64,000 nucleotides of DNA. Source: JANNSX01 sp041397825. GTDB lineage: Bacteria > Pseudomonadota > Alphaproteobacteria > Rhizobiales > Hyphomicrobiaceae. Positions 8,744 through 17,300 of this stretch are shown one piece after another. The stretch lies in the NCBI GenBank assembly GCA_041397825.1, contig JAWKVX010000005.1, forward strand, positions 434,001 through 498,000, read 5' to 3'. How positions within the stretch are numbered: position 1 is the first letter of the stretch; each line of letters starts with the position of its first letter. The position numbers and the translations under genes were made by a program. The notes beneath the pieces are model-generated. The model made no database searches. It had not been told where the DNA came from and saw only the letters and a program-made list of their open reading frames with translations.

Positions 8744-9067
8744 ATGCGCTGTGTCGCAAACTATGAGGTAGGCTCTGAAGTCTCGGTAGTGGCCGATGAG
8801 ATTGTGCTGACGATAAATGACCCGCGTGGGGCTTCTAAAGCGCGGATAAAAAACATTCCACGTTCAGATTTCACCACACCCTTCTTGCTCTCCGTTCAGA
8901 TTTATTTTGAGGCACCAAATTTGAAAGAGGCCAAAGAGGTGGCTGAGGAGTTGCTGGCGAACTGCCTGAATATGCTGGCATTCACCACAGGTTCCGGTTA
9001 TCCCCTTGAACGTTGTAATTTGATCGCCGTCAGCCGCTACATGCAGCCACGTCGACAGCTCATGTGA
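8744..9067 (+). CDS. Hypothetical protein, low-GC small ORF
   Basis: A 107-residue reading frame starting MRCVANYEVGSEVSVVADEI and containing a plausible alternating hydrophobic pattern (FLLSVQIYFEA) followed by an amphipathic helix (LKEAKEVAEELLANCL). I do not recognise the family. The composition is about half G+C, clearly below the neighbouring genes, and it opens a gene-poor stretch of similar composition, so it may be a transferred gene or the 5' part of a longer gene that has been truncated (the C-terminus RYMQPRRQLM ends abruptly). No strong ribosome binding site is seen. Whether it is expressed is unknown. Confidence 0.45.
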   Translation: MRCVANYEVGSEVSVVADEIVLTINDPRGASKARIKNIPRSDFTTPFLLSVQIYFEAPNLKEAKEVAEELLANCLNMLAFTTGSGYPLERCNLIAVSRYMQPRRQLM

Positions 9068-11058
9068 CAGATCCGGTAACGGAAGCGCCATCAACCGAGC
9101 CAAACTCGAAATTGTCACTCTCGCGGCAAGTGCTGCCGCTTTCAGCGCCCACCTAACGCTGGTCAAGGTCAAATGGCTGAAGCAGCGGTAATGATGGCTC
9201 AGTTTGTGGAATTCTCTCAACACGCCGGTATCCACGAATACCAAGACTGATCGCAGGAGAAGTCCGTTCTCTGCTAAGACGTCTCGATCCTCGCTTCGTA
9301 GCCGGCTACCTTCACGTCAACATGCATCAAGGTGTATGCATCAGCGTGAGCGACAAATGCCGTACATCTCTTCAAGCGTCGCGAGAGGCGAAATAGCAGC
9401 ATGCGGTCCGCATCTCACCAAGCTCAGTTGATCGACAAAGCGACGCTCTCCGCTGGTTTCCCGGCTAACACACGGAAGGTCGTGATAGGCAACAAGTGCT
9501 CCGTCACGCGATATCCGGTCGAACTCACGTGATGTACTTGTGCTTCAAGCGCATGCGTCATTCCTTGCGGTGCTTGCGCACGATCAGATCCGCGCAATCG
9601 ATGGAAAGAAGCCTGGGATCGGGGCGGCGGCTGGTCATTTGTGCTGTCAATCTACCTGCTCGTGGACCGGTGCGATCGAGAACCTGTTGCCGCCACCCTC
9701 ACGAACAAGAACTGACCAATGTGCAAGACAAAGCTGCCCTGCCAGAGGAAGAATGGACTATTGAGAAGGTCCCAACTCCATGCCGACACGGTCCAATTCC
9801 GAATCTCATTGATTGCGAACAGTGCGAGAAACACTCTGGCCGGAGGTTCACAGATGGGGTGGCAATGCCATAGTCAGGCTCTCGCGTGGCAAAACAATAG
9901 CGGCGTCATCGCGAGAACAAGCGCCAAATAGATGATGAAGAGCTGCATCAGCGGTACTCGAGGCAAGTTCCAGTGCAAATAGACGCCTGCGATGACAAAC
10001 AGCCCAAACAACGGTGATGCTCATGAGGAACTTCATTCCGCCCACTCCGTCTGGAGAAAAATAGACGATCTTCAGCTGATCAGTGGAAACAAGCCTGATA
10101 AGCAACAAGCGCGATGGCGGCAACTTTCAATACGCTTAGGAAGATACCAAGAAATGTGTCAATGCCCACCATCCCCATCCGAACAGTCCACTCCGGCTTA
10201 CTGACTACGACGATCCGCACCAGTAGAAAGTCACATCACCACAATCCGTTTGTTCTGGATACCATGTTTGGGGCATAAAGATCACGGCGGTAATAGCGGC
10301 CTAAACCCACAATGTCGCTCGATAAGATCATTCGAAGCGCTCGACCGCGGTGCTGGCGCTAGCAAGGTCCGGCATGTTCGTCGAAACCAACGCTCGAAAT
10401 GTTCGATGGGACGTTCCGACCAAACAAGCGCTGCAGCTTTCGGCAGACCTTCGTACTGAGACATCAATGCGAGCGCGATACCGAAGTGCGCATACAAATG
10501 AAGATTGAAAGAACCAATCCCGAGCGAATGGCATGATTTCGCCTGCCTTGATCTGTGCCAGATGGCGATGAATGTCGTCCCTACGCTTTGCTTCGAAGAA
10601 TGCAAACCCATGTCAGCAGATGGCCAGCTGATTAGAGCCGCCCCAAGCCAATTGTCCGCAAATTGCTTGCTGGACAGCGGAAACTGAAGCGTGTCGCGCA
10701 GCATCCAGCCGAGGAGCAGAGCAGCCGATGTGCTGATGCCTAGCCATAACAGGTGTCGTTTTGCGGTGTTGAGGCTGCCGTCCGTGCGGTAACAGTGTCT
10801 GAAATCCGCCATGCCGTGCGCAAAATCATGGCATGGGGCCTGCCCGACATGTGGGCGCAATCCAGGATCGATGGCGCCATTTTCCGGTGCGATTGACTGC
10901 AATGACGTGTGAATCGCCCCTCTCTATGAAGATTGTACTGCAATTTCATGCGGGCGTTTGTCGTCCAGTCGTTGGCTTGCCGGCCCGTAATTCCTAAGGA
11001 GGCTCAGCTATGGAGAAGGCGAGCATCAAGAGATGCTAAAGCGCGTCTGCGATCATGT
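9068..11058. other. Gene-poor, lower-GC region, probably an eroded island
   Basis: Nearly 2 kb with no recognisable intact gene. Composition is about half G+C by eye against roughly two-thirds in the flanks, and stops are frequent in all frames. On the minus strand between about 10900 and 9870 there are broken membrane-protein-like pieces: LLWLGISTSAALLLGWMLRD in one frame, and further down LFVIAGVYLHWNLPRVPLMQ followed by LFIIYLALVLAMTPLLF in another, suggesting a frameshifted integral membrane protein. On the plus strand, 9721-9873 could encode a short Cys-containing peptide with CEQCEKH. No transposase, integrase or terminal repeat was identified. Best read as relic DNA. Confidence 0.5.
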
Positions 11059-11277
11059 TCAAGAGATCATCAGAGAGCTGTGCCGAGCTCTGCCATTGGC
11101 GCCATCTCGGCTTCGCCTGCCCAGAACACGAAACGTGTCTCCTTGCTGAAGTAGCAAGGCCCGGCAACACCTTCTGAAATCCTCGACAGAAGATATCTCG
11201 TTCAATCGCCGGAAAAGGCGGTGGTAAGAATCGGCAGATTTGGCAGGATCGCTCGCCCCCTCAATCTTGTTGCTCAT
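11059..11277 (-). CDS. Hypothetical small protein
   Basis: A 72-residue reading frame starting MSNKIEGASDPAKSADSYHR, with an amphipathic central part (LFRRLNEISSVEDFRRCCRA). The ATG at 11277 has a good ribosome binding site, GAGGGGAG, ending about seven bases upstream, which is the main reason to call it a gene. No family is recognised. It sits at the edge of the low-GC relic region and divergent from kynureninase. The Arg-rich C-terminus (VLGRRSRDGANGRARHSS) could be a frameshifted tail. Confidence 0.4.
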   Translation of the reverse strand: MSNKIEGASDPAKSADSYHRLFRRLNEISSVEDFRRCCRALLLQQGDTFRVLGRRSRDGANGRARHSSLMIS

Positions 11278-11492
11278 GATATCTCCCCTCAAGTCAGTAT
11301 GCTCCCCGCGGCACGGTAGCGAATGCCGTGCAGCTTGTCAGCATGTTGCATTGGTCGGTAACTTGCGGCCGCGTCAGAGTCTTTTGATACTGAACCGATA
11401 GGTCCGCCTCGGGTCAAATACCCCATATCCCGCCATGACCATCCCACCACCCCCCACGTGCACACCCGCCCGCCTTGCGATACCCTCGCCGC

Positions 11493-12758
11493 ATGACAGT
11501 CTCCACGATCACCGCGCCGGCCACGCCGGTCACACGCTCCCACTGCCTCGCCCTCGATCGCGACGATCCTCTTGCGTCGAAGCGCGCAGAGTTCGAGCTG
11601 CCAGATGGCATCATCTATCTCGACGGCAACTCGCTCGGGTGCCTGCCCAAGGGCGTGGCCGAGCGCGTCGGGGCGGCGGTCCGGGAGCAATGGGGAGCGG
11701 ACCTCATCACCTCCTGGAACAAGCACGACTGGTTCACCCTTCCGGGCCGGATCGGCGATCGTATCGGCACGCTGATCGGCGCCCCGGCCGGGACGGTCGT
11801 CACCGCCGACACCATCTCGGTCAACCTCTTCAAGCTCGTCGCGGCGGCGCTGCGGCTCAGGCCCGGCCGGCGGATCATCCTGTCGGACACCGGCAACTTC
11901 CCGACCGACCTCTACATCGCCGAGGGCGTCCTCGGCATGACCGGCCAGCACGAGCTGAAGCTCGTCGCCCCGGAAGCCGTGGCTTCGGCCATCGACGAGT
12001 CGGTGGCGCTGGTCATGCTGACCGAGGTGGACTACGCGACCGGCCGCCGCCACGACATGCGCGACATCACCCGGCGCGCGCACGAGGCCGGCGCCCTTGT
12101 GCTCTGGGACCTCGCCCACAGCGCCGGCGCCATCCCGGTCGATCTCGAGGCGGCCGGCGCCGATCTCGCGGTCGGCTGTACCTACAAATATCTGAACGGC
12201 GGGCCGGGTGCTCCGGCGTTCCTCTATGTCCGGCGTGATCTGCAGGAGGCGCTCGCATCGCCGCTCTCGGGCTGGTGGGGCCATGCCGAGCCGTTCGCCT
12301 TCACGACGCGCTACCGTCCGGCCGCTGGCATCACCCGCCAGCAGTGCGGCACCCAGCCGATGCTCTCCATGATCGCACTCGACGCCGCGCTCGATGCCTA
12401 TGACCGTGTCGACATGGGGGCACTCTATGCCAAGGCGCAGAGGCTCGCCGGGATCTTCATCGGCGAGATCGAGTGGCGCTGCGGCGGCTTCGGCCTGACG
12501 CTCGCCGGGCCGCGCGATCTCGATCGGCGGGGCTCGCAGGTATCCTTCCATTGCCCCGAGGGCTACGCCGTCATGCAGGCGCTGATCGCCCATGGCGTCG
12601 TCGGCGACTTCCGGGCGCCGGACAAGATCCGGTTCGGCCTGACACCGCTCTATACCCGCTTCGTCGACGTCTTCGATGCGGCCGTCATCCTCGAGAAGGT
12701 GATGGCCGGGAGACTTTGGGAAAGGCCGGAATTCCGGTTGAGATCGGCCGTGACATGA
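11493..12758 (+). CDS. kynU: Kynureninase
   Basis: A 421-residue PLP enzyme that cleaves L-kynurenine to anthranilate and alanine (or 3-hydroxykynurenine to 3-hydroxyanthranilate). Family landmarks: IYLDGNSLGCLP near residue 40, SWNKHDWFTLPGRIGDRI, SDTGNFPTDLYIAEG, WDLAHSAGAIPVDL, and CTYKYLNGGPGAPAF with the Schiff-base lysine at Lys232. The ATG at 11493 is preferred to an in-frame codon at 11475. Its stop overlaps the start of the formamidase gene by four bases, so the two are translationally coupled, and an ABC importer follows. No tryptophan 2,3-dioxygenase gene is in the window. Confidence 0.93.
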   Translation: MTVSTITAPATPVTRSHCLALDRDDPLASKRAEFELPDGIIYLDGNSLGCLPKGVAERVGAAVREQWGADLITSWNKHDWFTLPGRIGDRIGTLIGAPAGTVVTADTISVNLFKLVAAALRLRPGRRIILSDTGNFPTDLYIAEGVLGMTGQHELKLVAPEAVASAIDESVALVMLTEVDYATGRRHDMRDITRRAHEAGALVLWDLAHSAGAIPVDLEAAGADLAVGCTYKYLNGGPGAPAFLYVRRDLQEALASPLSGWWGHAEPFAFTTRYRPAAGITRQQCGTQPMLSMIALDAALDAYDRVDMGALYAKAQRLAGIFIGEIEWRCGGFGLTLAGPRDLDRRGSQVSFHCPEGYAVMQALIAHGVVGDFRAPDKIRFGLTPLYTRFVDVFDAAVILEKVMAGRLWERPEFRLRSAVT

Positions 12759-13381
12759 GCCGGCTGATCGACATCTCGCAGCCGGTCCGGCCGGGTGTCG
12801 CCGGCTTTCCGGGCGACACGGTCTACGCAGAGTCCCGGCACTTTGCCATCGGGCCCGGCTGTCCGGTCAACGTCGCGCGCGTCACCATGTCGACCCACTC
12901 CGGCACGCATGCCGACGCGCCGCTGCACTATGCCGAGGACGGAGAGGCGATCGGCGGGCTCGAGCTCGATGCCTTCATCGGCCCGTGCCGGGTGATCGAT
13001 GCCAGAGGCGGGGGCGCACTCTGCCTGCCGGATGACATCGACGCCGAGCTCGACGGCGTGCCGCCGCGCGTGTTGCTGCGTCTCGCCGAGGCGTCCGATC
13101 CGAATGTCTGGCCATCGGGATTTCGCGCGCTCTCGGCGACGCTGATCGGGCATCTCGCCCACAAGGGAGTCGTGCTCGTCGGCATCGACATGCCCTCGAT
13201 CGATCCGGAGACGTCGAAGGACCTGCCGGCACACCGGGCCGCGCTCGAGGCCGGCATGCGGATCCTCGAGAACCTGGTGCTGGCTCACGTGGCCCCCGGC
13301 GACTACGAGCTGATCGCCCTGCCAATACGGCTCGCCGATCTCGACGCCGCACCCGTCCGGGCCGTTCTGAGGCCGCTTTAG
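12755..13381 (+). CDS. kynB: Kynurenine formamidase (arylformamidase), cyclase family
   Basis: A 208-residue metal-dependent hydrolase that converts N-formylkynurenine to kynurenine and formate. The zinc motif HSGTHADAPLH occupies residues 48-58, and GIDMPSIDPETSKDLPAH later in the sequence is typical of KynB rather than of other cyclase-family proteins. It starts inside the kynU stop codon (ATGA overlap). Together the two genes convert formylkynurenine to anthranilate and alanine. The downstream gene (124 bases later) is a branched-chain-type binding protein, suggesting uptake of a related compound. Confidence 0.92.
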   Translation: MSRLIDISQPVRPGVAGFPGDTVYAESRHFAIGPGCPVNVARVTMSTHSGTHADAPLHYAEDGEAIGGLELDAFIGPCRVIDARGGGALCLPDDIDAELDGVPPRVLLRLAEASDPNVWPSGFRALSATLIGHLAHKGVVLVGIDMPSIDPETSKDLPAHRAALEAGMRILENLVLAHVAPGDYELIALPIRLADLDAAPVRAVLRPL

Positions 13382-13504
13382 GCCGCCCCATGCCATAGAT
13401 TGCGTTCGGCCCTTTGCGGAAACGCGCGGCTCGGCAGGCCGCTGGTGAGTGGACGACCACAATCGGTCCCGGTAACATCCGGGCTTTCCCAAGGGAGGAA
13501 CCAC

Positions 13505-14707
13505 ATGAAAAAATCGATCGTGTCGCTCGCCACGGCGGTGCTGCTGGCATCGACGGCACTGGCGAGTGCAGCCGATACCAAGGTCGGCATTCTGATGGAC
13601 ATCACCGGGCCGATCGCCAGCTTCATCCCGCCGCTGCAGAACGCCGTGAACCTCGCCGTCAAGCAGGTGAACGAGCAGGGCGGCCTGCTCGACGGTCAGG
13701 CTGTGCCGGTGTTCGGCGATACGACCGGCAACGCGCAGACCGCCGTCGATGCGGCGAGCAAGCTCGTCAACGTCGAAGGCGTACCGATCATCATGGGCTC
13801 GCTCATGTCCGGCACGACGATCTCCGCCGCCAACGCCGTCGCCATTCCGGCTGGCGTCGTCATGATCTCGCCGACGGCAACCTCTCCCGCCATCACTGAT
13901 CTCGCCGACAATGACCTGTTCTACCGGATCGTGCCGTCGGACAACTATCAGGGCGCCGTGCTCGCCAAGATCGTGCTGGAGGAAGGCATCAAGAAAGTGG
14001 CGGTGACCTACGTCAACAACGATTACGGCGTCGGCATCGGCAGCACCTTCATCGAGGCCTACAAGGCGGCGGGGGGCGAGGTGGTCGCCGCCGAGAAGCA
14101 CGAGGAGAAGAAGAATTCCTACCGCTCCGAGCTCGCCACGCTCTCGAAGGGCGGAGCCGAGGCGCTCGTCGTCGTCGCCTACGCGGGCGATTCCGGCTCG
14201 ACCATCGTCAAGCAGGCGATCGAGGGCGGTCTCTTCACGCGCTTCATCGGCACCGACGGTCTGCGCGACGAGGCGCTGATCAAGGAGGTCGGCGCGGATG
14301 CACTGAAGACCTCGTTCTTCTCCTCTCCCTCCTCGCCTGCCGACAACCCGGCCCAGAAGACGCTGCACGATGCCTTCAACGCCGAGTTCAAGGAAGGCGC
14401 CGACAAAGCCTTCGTCGATCAGACCTACGACGCGACCTTCCTGACGATGCTCGCCATCGAGAAGGCCGGCTCCGCCGACAAGGCCAAGATGGCGGCCGCG
14501 CTCCGCGACGTCGCCTCCGCACCCGGCGAGAAGGTCGGACCCGGCGACTGGGCCAAGGCCAAGGAGCTGATCAAGGCCGGCAAGGACATCGATTACGACG
14601 GCGCCGGCGGGGCCTACGACTTCGACGCCAAGGGCGATGTTCTGGGCTACATCGGCAAGTTCGTCGTCGACGGCGACAAGTACAAGCAGGTCGGCATCTA
14701 TCAGTAG
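13505..14707 (+). CDS. livK: Branched-chain amino acid-type ABC substrate-binding protein
   Basis: A 400-residue periplasmic binding protein of the LivK type I fold family. The signal peptide MKKSIVSLATAVLLASTALA ends at an SAADT cleavage site and is followed by KVGILMDITGPIASF. Typical family segments are GQAVPVFGDTTGN, PIIMGSLMSGTTISAANAVA, SPTATSPAITDLADNDLFYR and SDNYQGAVLAKIV. A GGGAGGAA ribosome site precedes the ATG. It is separated from the ATPase gene by a strong hairpin, which usually gives higher expression of the binding protein. Placed after kynU-kynB, it may bind kynurenine, tryptophan-derived or aromatic amino compounds rather than leucine; this is inference from context. Confidence 0.9.
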   Translation: MKKSIVSLATAVLLASTALASAADTKVGILMDITGPIASFIPPLQNAVNLAVKQVNEQGGLLDGQAVPVFGDTTGNAQTAVDAASKLVNVEGVPIIMGSLMSGTTISAANAVAIPAGVVMISPTATSPAITDLADNDLFYRIVPSDNYQGAVLAKIVLEEGIKKVAVTYVNNDYGVGIGSTFIEAYKAAGGEVVAAEKHEEKKNSYRSELATLSKGGAEALVVVAYAGDSGSTIVKQAIEGGLFTRFIGTDGLRDEALIKEVGADALKTSFFSSPSSPADNPAQKTLHDAFNAEFKEGADKAFVDQTYDATFLTMLAIEKAGSADKAKMAAALRDVASAPGEKVGPGDWAKAKELIKAGKDIDYDGAGGAYDFDAKGDVLGYIGKFVVDGDKYKQVGIYQ

Positions 14708-14713
14708 CTCGCG

Positions 14714-14760
14714 GCAAGGCCCCGCCGGAGGTCCGGTCCAGGACCCGAGCGGGGCCTTGC
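14714..14760 (+). terminator. Intercistronic hairpin after the binding-protein gene
   Basis: A perfect 12-base inverted repeat, GCAAGGCCCCGC and GCGGGGCCTTGC, separated by 23 bases, beginning 7 bases after the stop codon. No long T-run follows on the plus strand (TCTGTCC), so it is more likely a stabilising or partial-termination structure between the abundant binding protein and the transporter genes than a full terminator. Confidence 0.7.
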
Positions 14761-14838
14761 TCTGTCCGCATTCCCTTTGCCGAGGCTTGCTGGCATAGTC
14801 ATCCAGAGGTTCCGGGAAAGGTTCGACAAGCCAGGCGC

Positions 14839-15612
14839 ATGATCAGGCTCGATCACGTCAGCATGCGCTTTGGTGGCGTCATCGCCGTCGATGACGTGAG
14901 CTTCGAGATCCCGACCGGTCGGATCACCGGCCTGATCGGGCCAAACGGCGCCGGCAAGACGACGCTGTTCAACGTCATCGCCGGCAGGCTCAAGACCTCG
15001 AGCGGTCGCGTGCTGCTCGAGGGCCGGGACATCACCCGCCTGCCGCCGCATGAGCGCAGTCGCCTGGGACTCGCCCGCACATTCCAAATTCCGCACGAGT
15101 TCGCCCGGCTGACGGTACTCGAGAACCTGATGGCTTCAGCGAGCTCGGAGAAGGGGGAAAATGTTCTCAACGTCGTCTTCCGTCGGCAGGCGTTCCGCGA
15201 CGAGGAGCGAATGACCTTCGAGCGCGCCAGGGAGACGATCGATCTGCTCGAGCTCACCCAGGTCGCCGGAGAGAAGGCCGGCAATCTCTCTGGCGGCCAG
15301 AAGAAGCTCCTGGAGCTCGGCCGCGCGCTGATGCGCCAGCCCCGGATCGTACTGCTGGACGAGATCGGCGCTGGAATAAACCGGACGCTCCTCGGCAAGC
15401 TTGCCGACAAGATCAAGGCGCTCAATACGCGGGACAAGCTGACCTTTTGCCTGATCGAGCACGACCTCGACTATGTCTCGCGTCTCTGCGACGTGGTTTT
15501 CGTCATGGCCGAGGGCCGGCTCCTGACGCACGGCACGGTCGATCAGGTCCGTCGCGACGAGCGCGTCGTCGAGGCCTATTTCGGCGGCGGCAAATACGAG
15601 GGTCGCGCATGA
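14839..15612 (+). CDS. livG: Branched-chain-type ABC transporter ATP-binding protein LivG
   Basis: A 257-residue ATPase of the LivG subfamily. Walker A GPNGAGKTT is at about residues 34-42, the Q-loop region reads LGLARTFQIPHEF as in LivG proteins, the signature is LSGGQKK, and Walker B is IVLLDEI. The usual LivG-specific insertion between Q-loop and signature is present. Walker B is followed by GAGINRT where most LivG have AGLNP. It pairs with LivF, whose ATG overlaps the livG stop by four bases, to energise uptake of the solute bound by the upstream binding protein. Confidence 0.93.
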   Translation: MIRLDHVSMRFGGVIAVDDVSFEIPTGRITGLIGPNGAGKTTLFNVIAGRLKTSSGRVLLEGRDITRLPPHERSRLGLARTFQIPHEFARLTVLENLMASASSEKGENVLNVVFRRQAFRDEERMTFERARETIDLLELTQVAGEKAGNLSGGQKKLLELGRALMRQPRIVLLDEIGAGINRTLLGKLADKIKALNTRDKLTFCLIEHDLDYVSRLCDVVFVMAEGRLLTHGTVDQVRRDERVVEAYFGGGKYEGRA

Positions 15613-16331
15613 GCCCGTTGCTGTCCATTGCCGGCTTGACCGCCGGCTATGGCGGCGCGCCGGTCATCGAGGACGTCTCGATCGACGTCGAGGCGAGGTC
15701 GATCGCCGTCGTCATCGGTCCCAACGGCGCCGGCAAGTCGACACTGCTCAAGAGCGTGTTTGCGCTGACCCGGATCCTGGCGGGTCACATCCGCTTCGAC
15801 GGTCGGGACATGATCGGCCTGTCGACGGAGGCGCTGGTGCCACTCGGCATCGCCGCCGTGCCGCAAAGCCGCAACGTCTTTCCGTCGCTGTCGGTTGCCG
15901 AGAATCTCGATATCGGTACCTATGCCGCCGAGCCGAAGGACCGGGCGGCGACGGAGGCACGCGTGCTCTCCCTCTTCCCCGATCTCAAGGCCAAGCTCCG
16001 CCAGCCGGCCGGCGAGCTCTCCGGCGGCCAGAGGCAAATGGTGGCCATGGGGCGGGCGTTGATGAGCGAGCCAAAGCTGCTCCTGCTCGACGAGCCGACC
16101 GCCGGTCTGTCGCCCGCCTATCTCGAGCGCATCTTCGATCTCATCGTCGAGATCAAGGCCTCGGGAGTCACCGTGTTGATGGTCGAGCAGAATGCACGAC
16201 AGGCACTGAGAATTGCCGACCGGGGGCATGTCCTCGTGTCGGGGCGGAACTTCGTCTCGGGATCGGGCGCGGAGCTGCTTGTCGACGAGACGGTGCGCCG
16301 GAGCTTCCTCGGGGGAGGTCCGGCCGCATGA
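15609..16331 (+). CDS. livF: Branched-chain-type ABC transporter ATP-binding protein LivF
   Basis: A 240-residue ATPase of the LivF subfamily: MSPLLSIAGLTAGYGGAPVI at the N-terminus, Walker A GPNGAGKST at about residues 37-45, Q-loop GIAAVPQSRNVFPSLSV, signature LSGGQRQMVAMGRAL, Walker B LLLLDEPTAGLSP, and switch region VLMVEQNARQAL. It overlaps livG and livH by four bases each, so the three are translationally coupled. Confidence 0.94.
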   Translation: MSPLLSIAGLTAGYGGAPVIEDVSIDVEARSIAVVIGPNGAGKSTLLKSVFALTRILAGHIRFDGRDMIGLSTEALVPLGIAAVPQSRNVFPSLSVAENLDIGTYAAEPKDRAATEARVLSLFPDLKAKLRQPAGELSGGQRQMVAMGRALMSEPKLLLLDEPTAGLSPAYLERIFDLIVEIKASGVTVLMVEQNARQALRIADRGHVLVSGRNFVSGSGAELLVDETVRRSFLGGGPAA

Positions 16332-17218
16332 TCGAGTTCGTGAACCTCTACCTCTTGCCGGCGCTGGCGCTCGGCAGCATCTATGCCCTCGGTGCGGTCG
16401 GCATCTCGATGCTGTTCGGTATCCTGCGCTTTGCGCATTTCGCACATGGCGACGTCATGACCATCGGCGCCTATGGGACGCTGACGGCCGTCTGGGTGAC
16501 AGGGCTGCATCCGCTCTTGGCGCTGCCGGCCGGCATCGCGCTCGCCGTCGCCGCCGTGCTCGCCGCCGATCGCTGGTGCTATCAGCCGCTCCGTTCGTTG
16601 CCGACGATCTACACCGTGATCTCATCCTTCGGCGTCGCGTTGATGATGCGCTCGCTCGCGCAGATCGTCTGGGGCTCCGACAATCAGGTCTACATTCGTG
16701 GCGTGACGCCGCCGCTCGTGCTCTTCGACACGATCCGCGTCTCGCTGCTGCACGCCGAGGCGATCGTCATCGTCGCCGCCATCGCGGTCGCACTGCATAT
16801 CTTCCTGACCCGCTCGCGCACCGGCCGCGCCATGCGGGCGGTGGCCGACGAGCCGGAGCTCGCCGCCGTCGCGGGTCTCGATACGAAGCGCGTCGTCCGC
16901 TGGACCTGGATCATTGGCGCCAGTCTCGCGACCATCGCGGGCGTCATCTCCGGCCTCGACACCGATGTCCACCCGAACATGGGCTGGAATCTGCTCCTGC
17001 CGATGTTCGCGGCAACCATCCTCGGCGGCATCGGCAAGCCGATGGGTGCGCTGGCCGGCGGCATGCTGATCGGCCTCGCCGAGGAGCTGTCGACCTACAA
17101 CTGGGTGGGCGAGCAGGCGTTCATCTCGCCGTCCTACAAGACGGCCGTGGCCTTCGTCGTCATGGTCGTGCTGCTGATCTTCCGCCCTCAGGGCCTGTTC
17201 AAGGGGAGGTTGTTGTGA
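16328..17218 (+). CDS. livH: Branched-chain-type ABC transporter permease LivH
   Basis: A 296-residue inner-membrane permease. The N-terminal part reads LPALALGSIYALGAVGISML then FGILRFAHFAHGDVMTIGAY, the LivH hallmark. The cytoplasmic coupling segment contains GRAMRAVADEPELAAVAGLD, and the C-terminal part has AATILGGIGKPMGALAGGML. About eight hydrophobic segments can be counted. The ATG overlaps the livF stop. Its partner LivM is not adjacent: a dihydrodipicolinate-reductase-like gene lies between them. Confidence 0.93.
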   Translation: MIEFVNLYLLPALALGSIYALGAVGISMLFGILRFAHFAHGDVMTIGAYGTLTAVWVTGLHPLLALPAGIALAVAAVLAADRWCYQPLRSLPTIYTVISSFGVALMMRSLAQIVWGSDNQVYIRGVTPPLVLFDTIRVSLLHAEAIVIVAAIAVALHIFLTRSRTGRAMRAVADEPELAAVAGLDTKRVVRWTWIIGASLATIAGVISGLDTDVHPNMGWNLLLPMFAATILGGIGKPMGALAGGMLIGLAEELSTYNWVGEQAFISPSYKTAVAFVVMVVLLIFRPQGLFKGRLL

Positions 17219-17300
17219 GGCGTCGCAAAGGATGGTGGTGTCCGAGGATGGCGTCGCGGGATCCGGTCGATGCGAGCGGGTACGGCAAAGGTAGACTGTC

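Noticed and set aside
9275..9397. GYLHVNMH stretch resembling the start of an IS481-type transposase catalytic domain
   Set aside because: The similarity covers only about eight residues, the following conserved DxxxY and later D/E residues are missing, and no terminal repeats were found.
9721..9873. Possible small zinc-binding protein (C-x11-C-x2-C)
   Set aside because: No ribosome binding site or clear start, no known family, and it lies in relic DNA with stops in all frames; too weak to call as a gene.
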